Source: Bacilli bacterium (GTDB taxonomy: Bacteria; Bacillota_I; Bacilli_A; RF39; UBA660). Taken from it: a stretch of DNA of 6,180 nt. Positions within the stretch are counted from its first letter, which is position 1, and every line of letters starts with the position of its first letter. The stretch spans positions 1 through 6,180 of the forward strand of contig JAEDJT010000064.1 in assembly GCA_016296185.1 (NCBI GenBank). Direction: 5' to 3'. The position numbers and the translations under genes are program-made. Shown here one piece after another: positions 1 to 6,180 of this stretch. The notes beneath the pieces were generated by a model. The model was not told where the DNA came from. It saw only the letters and a program-made list of their open reading frames with translations, and made no database searches.

Positions 1-1586
1 AATTAAAATTAAAATTTGACCATAATATATCTTCATTTAAACATCAAATATTAGAGTCAAAAGTAGATACATTAGGTTCAAAATATCCATTTATAAAACG
101 AAATGGAGCTGTTGATTATAGAACATTTCAACTATCAGGAAAAATATCTCATTTTATGGACGATAATCATATATTTTCTTCAAAAAAGGAAATATTTGGA
201 GATAGTATCGAATTATATGATAAATATAATTGGGATCATAGAATAACAGAGTATAATGATTATACTCATGAGAGAAAATTTAGAGAATTAGTAATAGACT
301 TTCTTTATAAACATAATGTAAAATTATTTAGAAGTGCGACAGAAGGAAATATATTGGTAAAACTAATGGATATTAATTTTACACCTGAGCAAGTTTTAGG
401 AGGATATATTTATAATTTTAGCTGTACGGCTCATGAGATTGATGAATGTACTCAAACTAACATAGATTATTATAACATTCAGCCAATAGGAAAATATAGT
501 GAAATATTACAATATGTTAAAGATTACTTTGGACAGTCAATACAAGTATTTCCAGCTAATGAAGATGTATTAACTATATTACAAAGCAAATATCAACAAT
601 ATGCAGAAGATAAATATATTGCAAAAGTTGAGTATTTAGATAGTTTAAAATTAGAATTTACAAGTAAACCTTATTTAATTGGAGAAGATGCGGCAGGCCC
701 TTATATGATTCGTGATGCTAGGACTTCAGATTCTAGTAATCTAGCTTCCGCATATTTAGGTTATATTGCTTATATTAATGGAGAACCTATTATTATTAAT
801 CCAGAAGGAATATATGAATTAAAAAATTCAAACACTCAAATTACTTCATTATATTTTCCTATTGACACTGAAGTTACTATTGATTATCATTTAAAATTGA
901 GTCAAACAGAAGATCGATCACAATTATATAAATCAATTAATTATTTTAATAGAGTGGGTCAATGTTGGGGATCATTTGAATATAAAGATTCAATTTATCA
1001 ACATATATTTAATAAATATTATGAAAAATATAATAACTATACACGAATATTAGTATCGTTAAATAAAATAAAAATTGAAGCTGAACCCGGTACTGTAGTA
1101 TATGTTAAAGAGAATCAAGATGATGATTTTGAACGTCATATTATAGGCGAGACATGTACTTTAGATTTTTCAGATGAAGATTCATTAATTGAAGGAATGT
1201 ATTTTGCGGGAATGCATTTAGAACAAGCAACTCTTGTAGAACAAAAAAGAAATGATATTCCTAAAAATAAATATATTGATACAGGAGAAATAATAGATTC
1301 ATTAAGTGAAATTAAAAATCCAATTAAGAATGGAGTTTATACTTTATCTAATTTAGCAAAAAAATCAAATATTAATTCTTATTATGATTTTATTTTTCAA
1401 CAAGAATCTAATTTATTAATAAAAGAAACTATTAATAAAACAAATAAATATATTTGGTATAATAATCAATGGTGGGCATTTACTGATAATGCTGACCTTG
1501 TTTGTCCAGTTGAAGGTCTAGTTGATTATTATTGTGAGATTATGAAAGGTAATTATGCGGTATGAGACACAACTATCCATATTTAA
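1..1586 (+). CDS. Phage baseplate/tail structural protein, 5'-truncated by the window
   Basis: The reading frame is already open at base 3 and has no ATG before 156. The conserved-looking stretch YPFIKRNG (visible residues 28-35) and the following LSGKIS lie upstream of that ATG, so 156 is an internal Met and the true start lies outside the window. About 527 residues are visible. Motifs include LFRSATEGN (108-116), FSCTAHE (139-145), a small beta domain around INGEPIIINPEGIYEL (about 253-299), a Trp-rich segment YIWYNNQWWAF (483-493), and a Cys-containing C-terminus CPVEGLVDYYCEIMKGNY. From memory, the YPF-RNG plus LFRS--EGN pattern belongs to baseplate/tail proteins of large gut phages; the exact role is unknown. 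The end depends on the code. A TGA at 1563-1565 would stop it under the standard code. If TGA is Trp, as in the next gene, it adds WDTTIHI and stops at TAA 1584-1586, overlapping the next gene by 25 bases. Confidence 0.8.
1545..1549 (+). promoter_or_regulatory. Weak ribosome binding site for the hub gene
   Basis: AAAGG lies 12 bases before ATG 1562, inside the end of the upstream gene. It is weaker than the AGGAGG sites downstream, so translation of the hub may be partly coupled to that of the upstream gene, whose 3' end overlaps the hub start. Confidence 0.4.
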
Positions 1587-3601
1587 CAGATTTTAATTTT
1601 CTTAAATCTGTAGATGAAATGCATATAAAAGAACAATATGCGAAAATGACTATTCTAAACTGGAATGAATCTCCTATACAGGAGATTCAAGGAATAGTTA
1701 CAGGTGGAAATATAAATTTAGATGGAAAATCTAATATGCGCAGATCTTGTAATTTATCTGTATATGTAGATACAAATTTTAAAACAAATGTTATAGATAT
1801 AGATAATTTATTTTCATTAAACAAAAAAATGTATTTAGAAATAGGATATAAAAATATAACAGATAAGTATAAAGAATATGATATGTTATGATATCCACAA
1901 GGATTATTTGTAATGATAAATCCATCTCTATCTCATGGCACTGGCGGAACTACAATATCTTTACAATTAAAAGATAAAATGTGTTTATTAAATGGAGAGT
2001 GCGGAGGAGTGATTCCCGCATCCACTAGATTTGATGAATATGAGACTATTGATGAAAATGGAGAATGAGTTATTGAAAAACCAAGAATTGCGCAAATAAT
2101 TCGAGAATGTGTAAATCATTTTGGAGGAGAACAATTAAGTAAAATTTTAATTAGCGATATAGATGATAGAATAAAAATGGTAATGAAATGGATTGGCAAT
2201 ACTCCATTATATTTAATTGGTAGCGGAAATGCTAGAAGTTTTTCTACAAATTATGATAATATACAAGGACAAGAATATCAATCTTTTGATTATGGAGAGG
2301 ATATTGGTTATATATATACTGACTTTACTTATCCAGGAGAGTTAATTGGAGATGCCGGAAGTAACGTATGTACTATATTAGATGCAATAAAAAATACTTT
2401 AGGAAATTATGAATACTTTTATGATGTAGATGGAAATTTTATTTTTCAAGAGATTAAAAATTATCTTAATACAACTCAAGCAAAAATAGAGATAGATAAA
2501 TTAAATTCTATGGACTATCTAGTAGATCAAAGTAAAGGAAAATCTGTATATACTTTTGATAATAGTGTATTAGTTAGTTCTTTTTCAAATACACCTCAAT
2601 TTAATATGATAAAAAATGATTTTATTGTATGGGGACTTAGAGAAAATGCTAATGGAAATCAAATACCTATTCGATATCATCTTGCTATTGATGAGAAACC
2701 AAAAGTAGGAGAAATCTATGATGTATTTTTTTACACTGATCCAGATGATAATTTAACTAAGGCAAAGAGACCAATAAAATATAGAAATATGAATGAGTTA
2801 AAGAAAAATGATGGTACCGCAGGTAATTTTTATATGACTGAAGATGATGGAAAAATTTATACTTGGTCAAATAATGAATATATATTGGTAGATGTTAATT
2901 TTATAAAAGTACAAACGACAGATTGGCGAAGTGAATTATATTTACAAGGAGCTCAAACAGAACCATTAGGAACTGATTCAAATTATTACTATACGGAATT
3001 ATTAAATGAATGGCCTAAATTATATAATTTAAAGAGCAAAAATTCCATAATAAATGGAAATGTAATTTATACAGGGAATTTTTACGATGAAGTATTAAAA
3101 ACTCCTAGCGATATAGATTACTATCTAGATTTTATTGACTCAAGTGCAGAAATTTCTAAATTTAGTATAAATAATATTGGTCGCCGCACAATAGTAATAA
3201 ATGATAGCGATATAAATTGTGTGTTTGAACCTGATATACCAGATTTTATTTTAATAGAAATAGGAACTTCAGAAACACAAAAAGATAGAGAAGAATGTGA
3301 AAGAAAAGGACAAAAGTATGTTCAAGTAGATTCTTCTGTATTTAATTTAATTTCTATAGGAGGGATGAAAAATTCTGCTTATAATAGAGTACGAGAACTA
3401 TTATATCAATATACTAGTTATAATGAAAGTATTTCTATTCAAAGTATTCCTATTTATTATTTAGAACCAAATACAAGGGTTACAGTTAGAGATACTGAAA
3501 GTAATATATTTGGAGATTATATGATTTCTAATATATCTATTCCTCTTGATATTGGTAGTACAATGAGTATTTCTGCGACTAGAGCACTAGAGAGAATTTA
3601 G
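1562..3601 (+). CDS. Tail hub/baseplate hub-like protein, read through two TGA (Trp) codons
   Basis: A single frame runs from ATG 1562 to TAG 3599-3601 and encodes 679 residues if the TGA codons 110 and 169 are sense. No frameshift is needed, and the 285 bases between the two standard-code pieces encode well-formed protein (GLFVMINPSLSHG, KDKMCLLNGECGG, NHFGGEQL). Other landmarks are VTGGNINLDG (about 47-56), FYDVDGNFIFQ (286-296), TDWRSELYLQ (453-462), GTDSNYYYTELLNEWPKLY (470-488), NIGRRT (538-543) and a C-terminal beta segment starting IPIYYLEPNTRVTVRD (about 629-644). The 'G-F-V-I...I-L--KDKM-LLNGE' N-terminal domain and the 'LEPNTRVTVRD...GDYMI' C-terminal domain suggest a tail hub of the XkdQ/gp27 kind, which would sit at the tail tip and hold the spike or lysin (family inference, not searched). 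The start is supported by the overlap with gene 1 and a modest AAAGG at 1545-1549. The internal ATG at 2177 has no Shine-Dalgarno site. Confidence 0.85.
1889..1891 (+). other. In-frame TGA, codon 110 of the hub gene, probably Trp
   Basis: This TGA follows YDML and precedes YPQGLFVMINPS in the same frame. Upstream and downstream sequence join into one plausible domain. From memory, related phage hub proteins have an aromatic Trp-Phe/Tyr-x-Gln-Gly motif here, which fits Trp. Glycine (code 25) is not formally excluded from this window alone. Confidence 0.8.
2066..2068 (+). other. In-frame TGA, codon 169 of the hub gene, probably Trp
   Basis: The context reads DENGE-TGA-VIEKPRI. A Gly-x-Trp-Val/Ile turn at this place fits the beta-hairpin-like 'DENG-W' pattern I recall from similar proteins. 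The frame stays open on both sides (residues 111-168 and 170-679), so the codon is being read as sense in an otherwise intact gene. Confidence 0.8.
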
Positions 3602-3607
3602 GATAGA

Positions 3608-3614
3608 AAAGGAG
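3608..3614 (+). promoter_or_regulatory. Ribosome binding site for the gene at 3627
   Basis: AAAGGAG sits 12 bases upstream of ATG 3627, in the 25-base gap after the hub stop TAG. It supports this start. Confidence 0.75.
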
Positions 3615-3626
3615 ATTAATAAAATA

Positions 3627-4310
3627 ATGAGTTTTCAATTTGGACAGTTTAGAAGAAATCAACTAGATTCTTTCTTGACTCCTTTAGATTATAAATTAGA
3701 ACAGATTAAAGTACAATCTACTGTTTCGACAGAGATTATTTTTTTAGATAACATTATATCTTTAACAGAATCATTAAAACCTACTGAACAAAATGGAGCA
3801 AGAGGGAAAAATTACTATATAAGATTTAGAATATATAAAAAAATAAATCCACAAACTATTATAATAAAATTAATAAATGCTAATAATACACAAAATTTAA
3901 AAACTATTGTGGTAAATGCAGGAAGAGAAACTGAATATTCTACTTACGAAATGATTATATCACCTAATAATGATTATAATCAAATTAAGTTTGAATTACA
4001 AAGAGAATTAGAAGATTATAATAAAGAAAATACAGATGGTACTTATGGTAGAATCTGTAAAATGGAAGTAATTAGATTGGATGAAGTTTATAATATTATA
4101 AATTATTTAAAAGATATTATAAACAAATCTTCATTATTACAAATAGGAGTTCAAAGTGCACCTGGATTATTAATGTGTATTAATGGAGAAGAAATAAGAG
4201 TTGGTAGAAGTGGATTATATGAAATTTTAAATGGATATAAAGTAACTTTCATTGGTTTTATTGTTGAGCCTAATGATAATAAATACTTTATATTAGATTA
4301 TCAATATTAA
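3627..4310 (+). CDS. Putative phage tail/baseplate accessory protein with C-terminal INGEEI domain
   Basis: This gene encodes 227 residues, ends at TAA and has no in-frame TGA and no Trp. Residues 1-30 are polar and may form a short helix. About 35-150 alternate hydrophobic and polar residues (for example NYYIRFRIYKK at 62-72 and KFELQREL at 121-128), which suggests a beta-sandwich, perhaps carbohydrate-binding-like; this is only a fold impression. A helix-like linker (about 152-168) leads to a small C-terminal domain (170-227) with IGVQ, INGEEIRVGRSGLYEI and a final FILDYQY. The same domain pattern recurs in the genes at 1 and 5894. Its place between the hub and the fibre suggests a peripheral baseplate or tail-tip component. 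No signal peptide or membrane segment is seen. The specific function is not recognised. Confidence 0.8.
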   Translation: MSFQFGQFRRNQLDSFLTPLDYKLEQIKVQSTVSTEIIFLDNIISLTESLKPTEQNGARGKNYYIRFRIYKKINPQTIIIKLINANNTQNLKTIVVNAGRETEYSTYEMIISPNNDYNQIKFELQRELEDYNKENTDGTYGRICKMEVIRLDEVYNIINYLKDIINKSSLLQIGVQSAPGLLMCINGEEIRVGRSGLYEILNGYKVTFIGFIVEPNDNKYFILDYQY

Positions 4311-4316
4311 AGGAGG
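4309..4316 (+). promoter_or_regulatory. Strong ribosome binding site for the tail fibre-like gene
   Basis: AAAGGAGG begins within the TAA stop of the upstream gene and lies 10 bases before ATG 4327. The stop-to-start distance is only 16 bases, so the two genes are tightly linked and probably cotranscribed. Confidence 0.85.
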
Positions 4317-4326
4317 AAGCATTAAA

Positions 4327-5880
4327 ATGAGCGAAGGTTATAATAGCTTTTATGGAGGGAGACGAGGTGCTTCCTTTGTAATTGTAAAAAAATATAGTAG
4401 TATAAAAGAGATGGTAGACCTTTTTAAACAAGGTGGAAATTATAAAACAGTAAATTATGACGAATATGTATTGATCGATACTGTTAGTAAAAATGATGCG
4501 GATAATGGAAAAGTTTACCGTAGAGGTTATGAATATAATAATGATTTTGGCGGAGCTATATTTATCGGACAAATTGTAGGTCCCGCAGGAATGGCTCCAC
4601 ATACTGAATTAAAAACGATCAATGAGGTAAAATCAATTGAAACAAGAGATGATTTTACATATAGGCGTGGAGAAGGTTCTTACGAACCAACTGAAAATTT
4701 AGTTCCTGGTAAATATCAAGATGAAAATGGAAGGTGGAATTTTCATGATGAAATTCAATGGGCATATTGTTCAGTTAGAGATTTAAATTCTCACGAATCA
4801 ACAGCTCATATAGGATTTAAATTTCCATATACTGTAATTGAAATTGATGGAAATTCTGTCGATCCTTATTACAATAGAGATAGAGAAACAAAAGATTTTA
4901 TAAATGAAAATTTAGTAACTAGAACTGATGATACATCTCATCCATTCTTTCAATCTTGGAATATAGCAATTCCAAAAGGAATTAAAGGAGATACGTTTAA
5001 GAATTTAAAAGTTATTTCAGCAAATACACAAGTGGAAGACTATACTGGAAAAACTGATGATATTAATGAAAATAGAAAAATAGTAGTATATGAATATTAT
5101 AATTATGATAGTTCTGAAGAAGGAGAACGTAAAACATTATATTTAGGTGATTATAATATGATTTCTAATGTAATTCTTACTGATGATGGTACATTGACTA
5201 TAGAATACACTCATAATGATACTTCAACATGGAATAAAAAAATTAAGTGGATTACTCAAGTAAGTCTAAATGCTGATAATGGTAAATTTATTATGAATTT
5301 TAATGATGGAACTAAATATGAAACTCAGCTAAAATATCCAAAAGAAGTTTCTGTTGATGGCAGAACTGGAATGTTTAATATGAAATATTCGACTGGAGAT
5401 GATTATAATAACAGATTAATTTATCCAAATAGCATAGAATTAGTTCCAGAGACAGGAAAATTTACACAAACCTATACAGATAACACAAAATATCAAACTC
5501 AATTAAAATATCCTATAAAAGTTAATTTGAATAGTGGAAAAACAGAAGGAGAAGGAAATCAAAAAATTCAAGTTACTTATTCAACCGGAGAAAAAGAAGA
5601 TATTAGCAATCCAATTAATTATATCATAAAAATTGCATGTGATGTTTCTACTGGATATCATCTATATGTTTTATATTCAGATCCGACAAAAAGAGCTTTA
5701 GGTCCTAATGTTACTTATCAAGGTAGAACAGATTGGGTAAATTTAGGATTTATGGGAACTGGGAATATAGGATGTATTGCAGCACGAGAAGACGATATGG
5801 CAGTAAAAACATTAATTGATGAATTACCTGCTTATAGTGCTTGATTAATTATAGAAGATGATTCAGGAATAGCTGAGTAG
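4327..5880 (+). CDS. Tail fibre/receptor-binding-like protein with 29-residue beta repeats
   Basis: The frame gives 517 residues if the TGA at codon 506 is Trp, ending at TAG 5878-5880. With the standard code it stops at 5844 with 505 residues. The N-terminus has a Gly-rich start (SFYGGRRGASFVIVKKY, 7-23), then NYDEYVLIDT and a YRRGYEY motif (64-70) that I recall, unsearched, from gut phage tail proteins. A short collagen-like IGQIVGPAG segment follows (80-88). A second turn-rich motif, IPKGIKGDTF (215-224), precedes a beta region. Residues 282-429 hold about five hairpin repeats with a period of 29. The C-terminal part (about 430-505) contains HLYVLYSDPTKR and a DWVNLGFMG motif and may be a trimer tip or host-binding domain. 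The extension past the TGA reads WLIIEDDSGIAE. The likely role is a distal fibre or host-recognition component (inference). Six other Trp codons in the gene are TGG. Confidence 0.8.
5170..5613 (+). repeat. Array of about five protein repeats (29-residue period) in the fibre gene
   Basis: Repeats begin at residues 282, 312, 341, 370 and 399, with the last four spaced exactly 29 residues (87 bases) apart. The consensus is roughly V-L-x-x-x-G-K-F-x-x-x-Y-x-D-G-T-K-Y-x-x-Q-L-K-Y-P. Units 2 and 4 are closest: KYETQLKYP and KYQTQLKYP, encoded at 5314-5340 and 5488-5514, match at 23 of 27 bases. Units 1 and 5 are more diverged; unit 5 has an insertion (GKTEGEGNQK). The pattern suits stacked beta-hairpins in a trimeric fibre shaft. 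Confidence 0.75.
5842..5844 (+). other. In-frame TGA, codon 506 of the fibre gene, probably Trp
   Basis: The frame continues for 11 codons after this TGA and ends at TAG 5878-5880, which overlaps the next Shine-Dalgarno site. That gives a 13-base stop-to-start gap, like the 16- and 25-base gaps at the preceding two junctions. Stopping at the TGA would leave 49 bases. Taken alone this is weaker than the two hub TGAs, but it agrees with them. Confidence 0.65.
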
Positions 5881-5884
5881 GAGG
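5879..5884 (+). promoter_or_regulatory. Strong ribosome binding site for the last gene
   Basis: AGGAGG lies 9 bases before ATG 5894 and shares bases with the TAG stop of the fibre gene. This fixes the start of the final gene. Confidence 0.85.
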
Positions 5885-5893
5885 CTTAATCAG

Positions 5894-6180
5894 ATGAATG
5901 GTTATATGGGACAACTTAAAGGACCTTTTCAAGCAGATGAAGAATTATTTACTAGAATTCAAAATGCAAGTTCAGAAAAAATTGCGGCAGTGCAGCATTT
6001 AGGAATACAAACTCTGACTGGAGATTTTATAATGATTGAAATTAATGGTAAAGAAATTGAGATTGGAAAAACCGGAATATATGAAGTAAGAAATACAGAA
6101 ATTACTTCAATTAAATTTAAAACTGATGTAGATGAAAACACATTAGTTGATTATGTAATAAAATTAAAAGAGGATAACTA
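5894..6180 (+). CDS. Small tail accessory protein with INGKEI domain, at window edge
   Basis: Translation from ATG 5894 gives 95 residues, then TA at the window end. The gene either continues or stops exactly here if the next base is A or G. Residues 1-35 are polar and probably helical (DEELFTRIQNASSEKIAAV). Residues 36-95 match the C-terminal domain of the protein at 3627: LGIQ aligns with IGVQ, INGKEIEIGKTGIYEV with INGEEIRVGRSGLYEI, and a final beta strand follows. The domain therefore looks essentially complete within the window. The short helix-plus-domain build suggests a small structural or decoration protein that docks through the shared domain; this role is inferred. No known family name can be assigned. 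The stretch contains no TGA or TGG codon, so it does not bear on the code question. Confidence 0.75.
   Translation, partial: MNGYMGQLKGPFQADEELFTRIQNASSEKIAAVQHLGIQTLTGDFIMIEINGKEIEIGKTGIYEVRNTEITSIKFKTDVDENTLVDYVIKLKEDN

Noticed and set aside
156..158. ATG at 156 as the start of gene 1
   Set aside because: The frame is open to the left edge and carries a conserved-looking motif across this point; no Shine-Dalgarno site precedes the ATG.
1889..2068. Selenocysteine insertion, or a decayed pseudogene, to explain the TGA codons
   Set aside because: Two TGA codons in one structural gene and another in a neighbour, with no obvious hairpin directly after them by eye and no other damage such as frameshifts or TAA/TAG, fit general reassignment better. 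Repeated G-to-A sequencing error is not excluded without reads.
2177..3601. A separate gene starting at ATG 2177
   Set aside because: No ribosome binding site is present and the same frame continues upstream through coding-quality sequence to 1562, broken only by two TGA codons.
4288..4602. A 104-residue open frame on the minus strand
   Set aside because: It lies opposite the start of the well-supported fibre gene, has low-complexity hydrophobic content expected from the reverse of AT-rich coding DNA, and no family pattern is recognised.
3602..5893. Terminators or promoters between the genes
   Set aside because: The gaps at 3602-3626, 4311-4326 and 5881-5893 are 13 to 25 bases and are largely filled by ribosome binding sites; no hairpin with a T-run is present.
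5959..6141. A 60-residue open frame on the minus strand
   Set aside because: It lies opposite the last gene, which has a strong ribosome binding site and a domain shared with its neighbour; the reverse frame looks like a shadow.

Overview
The window looks like part of the late structural (tail/baseplate) module of a tailed double-stranded DNA phage or prophage. It is very AT-rich (roughly three quarters A+T by eye) and carries only plus-strand genes. They are packed end to end with strong AGGAGG-type ribosome binding sites, and I see no metabolic genes, RNA genes, promoters or terminators. The proteins are rich in Tyr, Asn and Ile and look beta-structured. They resemble, from memory rather than by search, baseplate/tail proteins of large phages of gut Firmicutes. 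A Firmicute or Mollicute-like host is therefore suggested, but not proven.

Layout: (1) 1-1586, the 3' part of a large baseplate/tail structural gene that begins before the window; (2) 1562-3601, a 679-residue tail hub-like protein interrupted by two in-frame TGA codons; (3) 3627-4310, a 227-residue tail protein with a small C-terminal 'INGEEI' domain; (4) 4327-5880, a 517-residue tail fibre-like protein with an array of 29-residue beta-repeats and one in-frame TGA near its end; (5) 5894 onward, a short accessory tail protein made mostly of the same small domain, cut by the window edge.

The main point is the genetic code. Read with the standard code, the hub gene falls into two pieces separated by 285 bases, and the fibre gene stops 49 bases before the next start. 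Read with TGA as tryptophan, the hub becomes one continuous protein and the fibre ends on a TAG that touches the next Shine-Dalgarno site, as at the other junctions. TAA and TAG serve as stops, and TGA is never needed as one. About 17 Trp codons in the window are TGG against 3 or 4 TGA, so TGA is a minority Trp codon.

The genes probably act together in one virion substructure. Genes 1 and 2 would form the baseplate core and hub, and genes 3 to 5 would add peripheral decoration and host-binding parts. A small beta-rich domain shared by genes 1, 3 and 5 is a plausible common docking or decoration module (inference).
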